Shown: piece by piece, positions 25,029-35,495 of the stretch | Position numbering within the stretch: the stretch's first letter is position 1 | How the letters are laid out: the number at the start of each line of letters is the position of its first letter | From: Arabidopsis thaliana | Taxonomy: Eukaryota > Streptophyta > Magnoliopsida > Brassicales > Brassicaceae | Length of the DNA stretch: 64,000 nucleotides | Direction of reading: 5' to 3' | Assembly: GCF_000001735.4 (NCBI RefSeq) | Contig: NC_003075.7 | Span: 10,727,001-10,791,000 of the forward strand | Translations under genes and position numbers: made by a program | Notes under the pieces: model-generated | Seen by the model: the letters and a program-made list of their open reading frames with translations, nothing else | What the model was told of the DNA's origin: nothing | Databases searched by the model: none

Positions 25029-26144
25029 AACACAGGACATGAACTTCTCGCCGAAGAATAAAACTCGGAGACGACCAAAAGTGAAAGAAGAAAAACAAAA
25101 TAAAAAATAAACACGTTTGCTTTCTTTTCTTTTTCTATTTGTTTGCTAAAGACGTTTGCTGTTCCTTTCCTTTGATTTGTTGCTGAAGAGGTCTGTTTAT
25201 TGGTTATATATTATCGTAAGAAAAACATAAAGACGTTTTATTGTAAAACAAAATAAAGACGTTTGCTTATATTACTGTTTTTTTTTAATGAATGTTAAGT
25301 TTTATACTATTTTTGATTGGAGACAGATTTTTACAGTGATAAACAAGTGGCAGAAAAAAAACCAAAAATTACAAACGAAATAACAAACAAAAGCCTACAA
25401 TTTCACAACGGAAAGCATAAGCCAAACAAACACTAAAGGCCCGAGAAAAAACACCATTTCCAAACCGTGAAGTTTATTTCTGAGATAAATTCAAACTGAA
25501 ATAGAAACTCAATTCGCGAAAGTTTTCAAAAGTATAAAATATGAGAACTAAATATTTAAAATGTTACAAATTTTAATATAAAAATTTTCCAATTAACGCG
25601 TGTTAAAATAGTTGACATGTGTTGTGATTAAACACTAATATGATAAAATTTATGTTTTTCAGAATTATATACGAGAAAAAAGTTAGTTTTCACAACACCA
25701 CAAAATAAAAAATATATAATTGTTTTAATCTTGGACCGTATATCAACTAAACAGTGCAATAACAGAAAAATCGAGTAATAAAATAGCGGAAAGAATTGAA
25801 CAAGATATAGCTTATGTGGGTGTGTAGAATCAATTTGTTAAGTTTCACGATTTTCAAATTCATAACCAATTGTTAATAAGAAAGCGTTGTTTTTCCTATA
25901 AAAATATGCAAACATGCTTTTTTTATTTGTACAACAATAGCGAAGCAAATTATTATCAAAGAAAAAAAATTCAATATATAAGCAAACTGGTTGTTTTATT
26001 CTTCTTTTTGACATCAACTAGTTTGTTTTCTTTAAAATAAGCAAACAGGTTTATAAAAGGCAGCAAACGTGTTTGTTGGTCTCCTTCACTTGCCAATGTC
26101 AGAATCAGGGTGGCAACCTTAGAAGTTTAAAACCATATTTCGGA
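25029..26144. other. Intergenic between tail-to-tail chitinase genes
   Basis: AT-rich spacer between the 3' ends of 23381-25028 (+) and 26145-27441 (-). The right edge (about 25870-26140) recurs at 33600-33825, downstream of another copy. No gene is supported. Confidence 0.6.
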
Positions 26145-27441
26145 TCATTCTTTCTCCGTATTATCCCATGCTTCTGACGCTGTAAAAACCAAATTCAATT
26201 CATCAAACTTCCTAGTTCCTACTGTTATAAATTATCGTCCTAGAGTACTCCAAGTGCTATTTATTATATGGATCGGATGATAAATCTTAGTATATTTCCA
26301 ATTCATACATCAAATAAGTATATGGTAAGGAGACGAACCTGCACTTGAGAGTTCCGATTTGTCGTCACCTCCAACTTGCCACGAGAAGTAACCAAGCAGA
26401 CCCTTCTGCTTAGCGTATATCACTTTGGTGACGATGCTCTCCTCACTGTCGTACCCGATCCAAGTTGTCCCGGCGTAGCAATAGTCTCCGATAACTATGT
26501 TATCATGCACCGTCGTCGCTTTGTTATCTACTATCCACGTCTTTAACTGACTGTAACTGATCTCACCGTCATCTGATATCGCTGGTCCAGTGGTGTCTAC
26601 GTAATATCCGTGATTCTTGGGGTCTGCGAGAGTCCAGGCCCAGCCATAGTATGGAAACCCTAACACTGCTTTCTCCGCAGGAAGTCCGGCATCAATCCAG
26701 TCCTTCACGCCTGAGTCTCCACTTGGACCTAACCATAAAAGTGAGAACAGAAAACTTAAGGTGTTGGATGAAGATATAGTGTGTAAAATAATGAAGAAAT
26801 AGTAAAGATTATACCGTCGGATTGAAGATACAGAGCGGCGGGTGGACCTGTAACTTCGGTACAACCCGGTCCGTAAAAATCATAAGCCTTAATATTAACC
26901 CAATCCAATAATTCGGAAATGAACTTAACAGGGTACACTACCCCATTGTAATTGGAGGAGTAGTAAACCGTAGCGGTCAAGATCAAAACCGGTAATTCGC
27001 TGCTATAGGCCTCTCCCTGAACGGCGTATCGCCATTCTTTCAGTAGCTCAGCGAAATCGCTCATCTCTGCCGCGTTTCTCGGGTACTCCCAGTCTAGGTC
27101 GAGGCCATCGAAGCCGTACGACCTAGCAATGGAGATTGTAGACAGAATGAATGATTTCCTACCGTAGGAGCTACTTGCCATGGATGCAAACGCGTCTTTG
27201 TTAGCATTCCCGCCACCTATTGACAAGAGGGTTTTCACCTGATAATTTTCCCGTTGGACAGTCCTTGTAAAATCCTTGAAATCTGATTGGTTCGATTCGG
27301 CGATAGTGATTTCGTTTAAATCAGAGTCGAGATCGGCAAATGCGCAGAAGAGATGAGTAAAGAGATTTGAGTCGATTTTTCTATGGCCGGAAAATCATCT
27401 GACGGGGACCAGTATGAAGCTTTGACGACGGAGGGAGACAT
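26145..27441 (-). pseudogene. GH18 chitinase-like gene with a 5' frameshift (AT4G19770-like)
   Basis: Minus-strand exons by homology: 27441-26815, 26728-26339 and 26179-26145 (TGA). The 5' end reads MSPSVVKASYW, but within about 20 codons a two-base excess in an A-run near 27384 shifts the frame relative to the 33830-35104 sibling. The ATG frame then meets TAA. Downstream of the shift the frame is fully open: LDSDLNEITIAE, KTLLSIGG and a complete FDGLDLDWEYP motif. Exon 2 is intact (GPSGDSGVKDW to YFSWQVGGDD) and exon 3 ends ASEAWDNTEKE. Beta-6 reads KAYDFYGPG. An internal ATG (MASSSYGRKSF) could give a product of about 260 residues lacking beta-1 to beta-3. I call it a pseudogene, though translation from the internal start is possible. 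Confidence 0.8.
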
Positions 27442-27529
27442 TTTTTTGGTCGAGAGTCTTTTAAGAGAATGCTTTGATGTGAGTTTAGTTTGTTTTGCTT
27501 GTAGTAATAAACTTTATGGGTTCGTTATC

Positions 27530-27537
27530 TATTTATA
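27530..27537 (-). promoter_or_regulatory. TATA box of the 26145-27441 gene
   Basis: TATAAATA on the minus strand, about 90 bases upstream of the original ATG. Confidence 0.55.
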
Positions 27538-27782
27538 GAGGATTTGGGGCAAATATATTTTTAATTTCTGAACATAAACGAACTCAACATTAATTTTCTA
27601 ATTTCGATTAGCGAAAATGTTTCTGGTGATGATGTGAGTGGGACACCATAAACAAGCTCGTTTATATCAAAATTGAAAACATTCTGTTCACATATTAAAA
27701 GATACTTCAAAAGTGGATATTTTTTTTATCAGATACCTTGTCCAACAAGAAAATAAGAAGTACTAAATGATTCATTTGTTAA

Positions 27783-27839
27783 GGCTTGTCTATTTGCTGA
27801 AAAGTTCAACGTCGAAGATGAGAGTTCTAATAGGAACCA
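27783..27839 (-). pseudogene. Fossil of FKBP exon 4
   Basis: On the minus strand it encodes RTLIFDVELFS, matching GTLVFDIELVS of the FKBP last exon. The fossil is cut at its right edge by the Copia LTR. Confidence 0.7.
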
Positions 27840-28042
27840 TGCTCGAGAGAGAAAACATGGTGAAAGCTCAATTTCTCATTAATGATCCAAAGAGTTTGTT
27901 ACAATTATGTATAGTGTACAGACTCTATTAAACCAGAAATAACCAAGAGATCCACCTTAATTAGATGAATAAACCGGACATTACAGAGCCCTTAACCAAC
28001 TCTATTATCCACAAATATAGCCTAAGTATATACAAGCTAATA
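27840..28042 (-). repeat. Copia LTR
   Basis: On the plus strand it begins TGCTCGAG and ends AAGCTAATA. Its last 62 bases recur at 29773-29834 with two or so mismatches ('aaatatagcc' against 'aagcatagcc'). Confidence 0.75.
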
Positions 28043-28049
28043 CCCCCCC

Positions 28050-28970
28050 TCAAGATGGCAGTGGGGCAAAAATGTTGCACACTCCCATCTTGCCAATAAG
28101 CTTGTGAAACTGAGCCGGATAAATGGCCTTAGCCAATGGATCAACCACCTGTTCGCCAGTCTCCACAAACATGGTTCTAAGAAAACCTGATTCAACTGCC
28201 TCTCGTGTCTTATAACAATCAAGTTCCACAAATTTGGTTCGCTCATGGAACACTGAATTGTTGACAATGTGTAAAGCAGCTGTGTTGTCAGAATAGAGAT
28301 AAGCTGGAGGAATGAATGGTACCTTGAAATCATCAAGAAGTCTAGAAAGCCAAATCATCTCCTTAGTGCCTTGTGACATAGCTCGGAATTCTGCTTCTGC
28401 TGTACTCATAGAGACTGTATCTTGCTTCTTTGATTTCCATGAAACAAGAGAATCTCCAATGAACATACAATAAGCAGCCACACAACGCCGAGAATCAGTA
28501 CAGGAACCAAAGTCTGAATCTGTGTATCCTCTTAAATCGAACTTGTCATCTGCAGGATAGAAAAGACCCTGTCCAACCGTGCCTTTGAGATAGCGAAGAA
28601 CCTTATGAACAGCATTCAAATGAACACTTGTTGGAGCATGAGAAAACTGACACAAAGTGTTAACAGCATAAGCGATGTCAGGTCTTGTAATCTGCAAATA
28701 CATCAACTTTCCAACCAACTTTCGATAAGAGGTAGAATCAGTCAGAGGAACACCATCTTCTTTATTCAGCTTAACACTTGGATCCAAAGGAATCGAAGAC
28801 GGTTTACTACCAAGAAAACCTGTAGTAGACAACAGCTCCAGAATGTACTTCCTTTGACAAATTGAAATCCCCTTTTCTGAACGTGCAATCTCAATACCAA
28901 GAAAGTACTTAGCTGCACCCAAATCTCTCAACTTGAAATAAGACTTCAATTCTGCAGTAAACTGTGCCAC
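28050..28970 (-). pseudogene. Copia polyprotein fragment: end of reverse transcriptase plus RNase H
   Basis: An open frame of 306 codons without a retroelement start. It contains DLGAAKYFLGIEIAR and QRKYILELL (thumb of Copia reverse transcriptase), then TRPDIAYAVN. The RNase H domain follows (GYTDSDFGSCTDSRR, SMSTAEAEFRA, LYSDNTAALHI). The upstream gag, protease, integrase and catalytic RT parts are absent on this strand. Confidence 0.88.
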
Positions 28971-29019
28971 TCACCATGTTACACACAATAGAGACCTATA
29001 CTTAGACTTTAGGTCCTTA

Positions 29020-29787
29020 GAAAATACCTTTGTTAGACTCCCAAATGATTGTAGAGTCAAGATAGCAGGCATAGGATTCATTCAACTGTCTGATGCAATC
29101 TCTCTACATAATGTGCTTTATATTCCTGAATTTAAATTCAATTTGATCAGTGTTAGTGTTCTTACTAAGTTTTTGAAAACAAAAGTGAGCTTTACATCTG
29201 ATGAATTTTTTGTTCAAGAACTTACAAAGGAGTTGATGATTGGTAGAGGTAGTGAAGTTGGGAATCTTTATGTTCTGGATTTCAATGAAAATAATCATAT
29301 TGTGTCTTTAAAAGGTACTGCTTCTATGTGTCCTGAGTTTTCTGTTTGTTCTTCTGTTGTTGTTGATTCTGTTACATGGCATAAGAGATTAGGTCATCCT
29401 GCTTATTCTAAGATTGATTTGTTGTCTGATGTGTTGAACCTTAAAGATAAAAAGATAAATAAAGAACATTCCCCGGTTTGTCATGTTTGTCATTTGTCAA
29501 AACAAAAACATTTATCTTTTCAATATAGACAAAACATGTGTTCTGCTGCATTTGATTTAGTTCATATAGATACTTGGGGACCTTTCTCTGTCCCTACTAA
29601 TGATGGTTTTAAATACTTTCTCACTATAGTTGATGATTTTAGTAGAGCCACTTGGATTTATCTGTTAAAGAACAAATCAGATGTTTTGCATGTTTTTCCT
29701 GCTTTTATTAATATGGTTCATACTCAATATCAGACTAAACTCAAATCTGTTAGATCAGACAATGCACATGAATTACAGAGCCCTTAA
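29020..29787 (+). pseudogene. Copia gag-pre-integrase and integrase fragment, inverted relative to its RT
   Basis: The plus-strand frame contains LHNVLYIPEFKFNLISVSVL (end of the protease region). The zinc-binding part of the integrase follows (WHKRLGHPAYSKID, CHVCHLSKQ). The core then begins with DTWGPF and TIVDDFSRATWIY. It stops at VRSDNAHE, where the sequence runs directly into a partial LTR at 29773. The third catalytic residue of the core is missing. Confidence 0.85.
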
Positions 29788-29834
29788 CCAACTCTATTAT
29801 CCACAAGCATAGCCTAAGTATATACAAGCTAATA
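29773..29834 (-). repeat. Partial Copia LTR
   Basis: 62 bases matching 27981-28042 in direct orientation, joined abruptly to the integrase frame. Confidence 0.8.
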
Positions 29835-32800
29835 AGTTCCAATGTTGATATGAAGTACTAAAATTTATGAAAAAATCACATTAAAACTTTTGTTATTAAA
29901 ATTGATTTTCTTATAACAGATCTCCATCTTCTATGGCTTGATATGAAGTCCCGAGATTACATGTATCAGCAACTTCTAAAAGGTGTGATCTGGATAATTC
30001 TAAAACAATTTTTTGATGAATGAGTTAGGTTAGGTCTATAAATCTATTTTTTTTTTGTCAACGTCTATATATCTAAAAATTTGTTGATAGAGAGGTATTT
30101 AATTAGCCTGTTTGGGGTAAACAAGTATATAGTTTTAGCTAGTTGTTTCATTTACTAGTGAAAGTGGATAACCGATTTATAAAGATATACATACTTGATC
30201 ATTGTAATGTTTCTTTTAACAAAATTAATACTTTAAAGATTACTTTATAAAACTCTGAAAAACGCATGTAAATGTCACGACGAAAAAAAAAACGCATGTA
30301 AATATCATTAAAATGAAAAGTCAGGGATTACAAGATTACTTAACCTAAGATATTGAGAGCTTGGAAAAAACGAATAAAACCAAGGATGTCAATAGATATA
30401 TGGGAAAACTTTTGAAAGGACGTTTCTCTCTTCTTAATGTGATGTTGTTCTTGATGTCTCGGTCAATACATTTGAAGATCGCCTATATAGTTTGGATATA
30501 TATATATATATAGGGGCTTTTTTAAATGGTTTTCTATATGACGGATGAAAGAAAAAGGGTTATTTGTTAAATAAACACGTTTTCAAAAAAAAAAAGAGAG
30601 AATAGGTACTTTGAAAAGTATTTAGAAAAATAGACACATTTTGGTTTTTCTGAGATAGAGAGGTGTGTAATAGATTAAATAACAACAACATATCAGAGAC
30701 TAAATTTACATTGTGCAATAGAGATATATTTATGTGGATCCACATTTATTTTATTTTTCTTTTTTCTTTTCTTTGTTTGGGTAAACTCTTTATTTATTCT
30801 TCTAATTTTTTTTCTTCTGTTTACATCATTAAATTGAACATGAAGGTGCACAAGCGTGAGTACACCATTATATTGAAGTAATAATCTGTAAATTCTCTTA
30901 TAGTATATAGCAAAGTTTGTACATTTCGTATATCAATCTCGTATTATTTAAAAATTATTTTGTACATTAACGTTCGTACATCTCATCATTTTGTACATTG
31001 ATGTTTGTACATTATTTCATAAACCATCAAATACACTGATGGAAATATTATTTCATAAACCATTAAATACACTGATGGAAATTGTTCTATCTTTTATAGA
31101 TGTGGTGTACAATAGATGTGAAAATGTATAATGATGTAGACGGTACACTAGGTGGTGTATAGCCCGACCTACCATTTCGTCGTTTTATGTAATACTATCA
31201 ATATCATGTACATCATCTTATTTTATAGTTGTACAACGCTATAAGTTATTTTTTTGTGTACTATTTTATACAATGTCGTGCCTAGTATACCACTTCTTAT
31301 ATCAATATTATACATTGCTTTTTACATTATTATCGTACAATACCGTATGTATACCACTTTTAACATTATCATGTATACCGTTAAATTGAGATTAAAATAA
31401 GATAAAATATTACATATCTGCTAAATATAACATATATGGAGATTTTAGATTCACATAATAAAATTAAAGATTAACATATTATTGTGATAAAAAACTATGA
31501 ATATCTTTTAACAAAACAAACTAAAAAGATTTAGCTGAAAAGAAGAAAAAGAATATATGAGGAAAACAATAAAAAAGATACTAGTGACATAATACATAAG
31601 CCTTTCTATTCGAGGAAAGGAGAGAAAAGTGTTATTCTACAAAATTTTTGTAAAAAAGTGTCTTCTCCTAATTAAAACTCTTAAAGTTGTCTACTTTACT
31701 AAAATTTTTCATTATATATATTATCATAGACTATCTATAAAGTGGGATTTTATTTTTAATTATGTGGCTTGGTTTGTCCAACATGAAATTAGAAATTGAC
31801 TACAAAAAAAAGTCTACGGTTAAGAAAAAAGAAAATAAAGACTGGGTTTTTAGTCTATATATCTAACAATTTATCTGTTAACGTCGTTCTAACATGTATT
31901 GGTTCATATTTCAATAATTAATATTGCGATTAGATGCGATGGGGTGGGCATTGAATATGTTAAATGATTAACTAAAACAAGAATATTTTTCAGAAATAAA
32001 CTAAAACAAAGAATACGAAAGCAGCCACGTTAATGAATTCATTCTCGTTGACAACTTAATTGAATTTTCATCTTAATTTAACATGGTGATTGCATTGGTA
32101 CAAAAAAGAAAGATTATTACTATGAGATGATATCATATAGTATCATAATTAGTATCATATGGTACTATCTAGTGATGTTAATTTGGGTATGAAAACTCCA
32201 TTTAATTAATATGTATGTGTAAGAGAAATTGATTCATTTAAACGTATTTAGGAAAAAAAGTAAAATAGAGTTAAATGGGTTAGCCTAATAAACCAATTTA
32301 TTAAATGAGATTTCACACAAATAAATGGGTATTCAATTAAGCCCATTTATTTTTCTTATTATATTAGTTATTTTTATTAAAAATGTTAATACATTAAAAC
32401 TAAATTATTTTACTAAACTTCACTTTTTGGTTTAAATATTTCTTTTTAACTGTAAAACTGCATTTTCCGCCAAAATCGTAAATCGACGTTTTCTGCTAAA
32501 ATCACAAAAATTGTTTTTCACCAATATTAAAAATCGTGTTTTTCTGCTAAAATCGTAAACCGACGTTTTCTCACCAAAGCTGTAAAACCATGTTTTCCCG
32601 TTAAAAATAGTGTAGGAAAATACAACTTTTATCTTAAAAAAATAACGAAGGACAAAAAGACTGCTAAGATCGATGAAACGACGTATAAGAAGAAAAGAAA
32701 GAGTGGATTCTAAAGTCCAACTCCGTAGATAAACAATTTGTTTCAGCCAAACATAAATAACAGATCTAAACATCAATAATGTTTTCTTCTGTACACAGTA

Positions 32801-32842
32801 CATGATAAGCCAAGGATTCTACGGTGGGCCGGGCCTGGTAGT
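29835..32842. other. 3-kb repeat-rich spacer without genes
   Basis: 29835-30240 matches 35580-35960 and the inverted 22200-22560, so it continues the chitinase-unit flank that the Copia element interrupted. 30900-31400 is unusually rich in GTAC words. 31740-32170 is a direct copy of 20380-20850, and 32610-32790 resembles 20900-21020 joined to 22130-22210. A short region near 32450-32600 repeats 'aaatcgtaaa' and 'cgttttctgctaaaatc' phrases. No gene is supported. Confidence 0.6.
31011..31082. repeat. Two tandem copies of a 36-bp unit
   Basis: 'attatttcataaaccatcaa' starts at 31011 and recurs at 31047 with one C-to-T change. Each unit ends 'atacactgatggaaat'. Confidence 0.9.
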
Positions 32843-33345
32843 ATCCCATACTTGTGACGCTGTAAAAACCAAATTCAATTCATCAAATTTCCTAATGTTA
32901 TTAATTATCGTCCTACTCCAAGTGCTATCTATTATATGGATCAGATGTTAAATCTTAGTATATTTCCAATTCATACATAAAATAAAGTATATGGTACGAA
33001 GGAAAAAAAGGAAAGTATGTATATGGTAAGGAGACGATCGAACCAACGAAAGAGTCTCGAGATGGCGCCACCTCCAACGTGCTATGAAAAGTAACCCAAG
33101 CAGACCCTTCTGCTTAGCGTATCTCACTTTGGTCAATATGCTCTTCTCACACTGCCGTACCCGATCCAAGTTGTCCCGGCGTAGCAATAGTCTCCGACCA
33201 TCATCTCATCATGCACCGTCGTCGCTCCGTTCTCTACTATCCACGTCTTTAACTGACGGAAACTGATCTCACCGTCAGACGATATCGCTGGTCCAGTGGT
33301 GTCTGCGTCATAGACTCATAGCCATTAACGTCCCGGAGGGGGGGG
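32843..33345 (-). pseudogene. GH18 chitinase fragment (3' half only)
   Basis: Minus-strand remnants match the second and third exons of the 33830-35104 gene. The exon 3 acceptor and GCGTCACAAG lie near 32843-32867. The exon 2 region runs from about 33035 to 33340, with KGLL, TTWIG, DYCYAGTT and GDEISF-like stretches. Several small indels break the frame: an extra C in 'gtaacccaagc', extra bases near 33152, and a duplicated 'atagactcat' near 33310. Exon 1 and the catalytic motif are absent. The fragment ends at a G homopolymer around 33338-33349. Confidence 0.85.
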
Positions 33346-33829
33346 GGGAATATGTTCATCTCTACTGTTTCCCAAGAAAAAAAAACTCTATCCAATTATG
33401 TTCATCTCAACTGTTGTTTCAAACCAAGGCATTGCGCTATGAATAAAGTATACAATTCCCTAATTCTAATATTAGATTCATTATGGTTTTCAAAAAAAAA
33501 TCTGGTTTCATTTCTAATTATTCATGTCAACAGTTTTCTTATTCATCTATGTTGGTGTTATAATGCTTAATTACAATCCGAGTCTAAATAAGCAAATAAT
33601 ATATTCCCAATAATAATATGCAAACATGATTTATTTATTTTTGTACAACAATACAGAAGCAAATTATTATCAAACAACAAAAAAAATAAAAAAAAATTAA
33701 GCAAACGTGGTATCATTATTACTTTTTCTTGCAATTAATATAAGGCAGCAAACGTGTTTGTTGATCTCCTTCACTTGCCATTTTCGGAATCAGGATGGCA
33801 ACCTTAGAAGCTTAGAACCAAATTTCGGA
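33346..33829. other. Intergenic; duplicated chitinase 3' flank
   Basis: 33600-33829 resembles 25880-26150 downstream of the related gene, including 'ggcagcaaacgtgtttgttg'. The rest is unassigned. Confidence 0.6.
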
Positions 33830-35104
33830 TCATTCCATCTCTGTAATATCCCATGCTTGTGACGCTATAAAAACAAAATTCAATATATCAAATTTCCTAC
33901 TGTTATAAATTATCGTCCAATTCGTGCTATTTATTACATGGATCGGATGATAAATCTTACTATATTTCCAACTCATACATAAAATAAGTATATGGTAAGG
34001 AGTCGAACCTGCACTAGAGAGTTCCGAGTTGTCGTCACCTCCAACGTGCCACGAGAAGTAACCAAGCAGACCCTTCTGCTTAGCGTATATCACTTTGGTG
34101 ACGATGCTCTTCTCACTGTCGTACCCGATCCAAGTTGTCCCGGCGTAGCAATAGTCTCCGACCATCATGTCATCATGCACCTTCGTCGCTCCATTATCTA
34201 CTATCCACGTCTGTAACTGACGGTAACTGATCTCACCGTCATCTGATATTGCTGGTCCAGTGGTGTTTGCGTCATAGCCGTTAACGTCGGGGTCTGCCAG
34301 AGTCCAGGCCCAGCCATAGTATGGGAATCCTAACACGGCTTTTTTCGCAGGAAGTCCGGCTTCAGTCCAGTCCCTCACACCTGAGTCTCCACTTCGACCT
34401 AACCATAAAAGTACGAACAGAAAACATAAGGTGTTGCATGAAGAGATAGTGTGTAAAATAGTGAAGATATATATACCGTCGGTTGGAAGATACAGAGAGG
34501 CGGGTGGACCAGTCACTGTAGACCAACCCGGTCCGTAAAAATCATAGGCCATAAGATTAATCCAATCCAAGCTGTTGGAAATGGCCAGAACAGGGTACGG
34601 TACCCCTTGGTAATTCGAGGAGTAGTAAACCGCAGCTGTCAAGATCAAAGCCGTTGTACCGCTGCTATTGGACTCGGCCTCAACGGCCGATCGCCATTCT
34701 TCCAGTAGCTTCCCGAAATCGTACATCTCTTCCTCGTTTCTCGGGTACTCCCAGTCTAGGTCGAGGCCATGGAAGCCGTACGACCTAGCAACGGTGATTG
34801 TCGATTGAATGAACGATGCCCTGGAGTCGGGGTTACTTGCCATGGATGCGAACGCGTCTTTGTCAGCATTACCGCCACCTATTGACAAGAGTGTTTTAAC
34901 GTGAGGATTTCTCTGTTGGACAGTCTCTGTAAAAGCGTGGAATGGTGCTTGGTTCCATGTGGCGATAGTGATTTCGTATGACTCAGCTTCGAGATCGGCA
35001 AATGTACAGAAGAGGTGAGTGAAAAGGGATGAGTCGATGTCCGTGGCCGGAAAGTCAGTAGCCGGGAACCAGTATGAAGCTTTGACGACGTCGGACTCAG
35101 ACAT
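33830..35104 (-). CDS. GH18 chitinase with intact catalytic motif, no signal peptide (AT4G19800-like)
   Basis: Minus-strand exons by family structure: 35104-34477, 34398-34009 and 33864-33830 (TGA), giving 350 residues. The protein starts MSESDVVKASYWFP, so no secretion signal is seen. All GH18 hallmarks are present: TLLSIGG, FHGLDLDWEYP (D115, D117, E119), MAYDFYGPGW, insertion domain and GYFSWHVGGDD. It is one of two array members with a complete D-x-D-x-E in an intact frame. Both introns (78 and 144 bases) are multiples of three and contain no in-frame stop, so the entire interval is a single 424-codon frame. Retained-intron products of 376, 398 or 424 residues are possible. The sibling with the highest similarity is 26145-27441. 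Confidence 0.9.
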   Translation of the reverse strand: MSESDVVKASYWFPATDFPATDIDSSLFTHLFCTFADLEAESYEITIATWNQAPFHAFTETVQQRNPHVKTLLSIGGGNADKDAFASMASNPDSRASFIQSTITVARSYGFHGLDLDWEYPRNEEEMYDFGKLLEEWRSAVEAESNSSGTTALILTAAVYYSSNYQGVPYPVLAISNSLDWINLMAYDFYGPGWSTVTGPPASLYLPTDGIYIFTILHTISSCNTLCFLFVLLWLGRSGDSGVRDWTEAGLPAKKAVLGFPYYGWAWTLADPDVNGYDANTTGPAISDDGEISYRQLQTWIVDNGATKVHDDMMVGDYCYAGTTWIGYDSEKSIVTKVIYAKQKGLLGYFSWHVGGDDNSELSSAGSTPYHILILCMSWKYSKIYHPIHVINSTNWTIIYNSRKFDILNFVFIASQAWDITEME

Positions 35105-35178
35105 TTTTTGGTCGAGAGTCTTTTAAAAGAATGCTTTGTTGTGCTTTGTAGTAATAAACTGAGGATGGGTTCGTTATC

Positions 35179-35186
35179 TATTTATA
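35179..35186 (-). promoter_or_regulatory. TATA box of the 33830-35104 gene
   Basis: TATAAATA on the minus strand, about 75-80 bases upstream of the ATG. Confidence 0.65.
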
Positions 35187-35429
35187 GAGGATTTAGGGCA
35201 AAGATATTTTTAGTTTCTGAACATAAACAAACTCAACATTGAATTTATAATTTCGACAAACGAAAATGTCTCTGGTGAAGATGTGAGTGGGACACCACAA
35301 ACAAGCTCGTTTAGATTAAAATTGAAACATTCTGTTCACATATTCAAAGATACTTCCAAAGTGGATATTTCTATTAGATACCTTATTCAACAAGAAAATA
35401 ACAAGTATACGAAATTTAATTGTTAAGGC

Positions 35430-35495
35430 CTCTAGTTCCTGACAAGTTCAATGTCGAAGATGAGAGTTCCAGTGTAGAACTAGATATAAGTATCG
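35430..35495 (-). pseudogene. Fossil of FKBP exon 4
   Basis: The minus strand encodes TLGTLIFDIELVR after a one-base slip, close to STLGTLVFDIELVS of the FKBP last exon. Confidence 0.75.

Larger units (their letters stand above)
27840..29834 (-). mobile_element. Rearranged Ty1/Copia retrotransposon
   Basis: The left LTR spans 27840-28042 (about 203 bp) and is bordered by the complement of a polypurine tract (28043-28052). This is followed by a minus-strand RT-RNase H reading frame. From about 28975 the orientation flips: gag-pre-integrase and integrase core are encoded on the plus strand. At 29773-29834 the last 62 bases of the same LTR recur in the same direction as the left LTR. No convincing target-site duplication is visible. 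The element sits in the duplicated flank between two chitinase units, splitting an FKBP fossil, so it is younger than that duplication. It is defective. Confidence 0.85.

Noticed and set aside
32432..32803. 123-codon minus-strand frame
   Set aside because: It is built from short internal repeats ('aaatcgtaaa' type) in a spacer, with no homology that I recognise.
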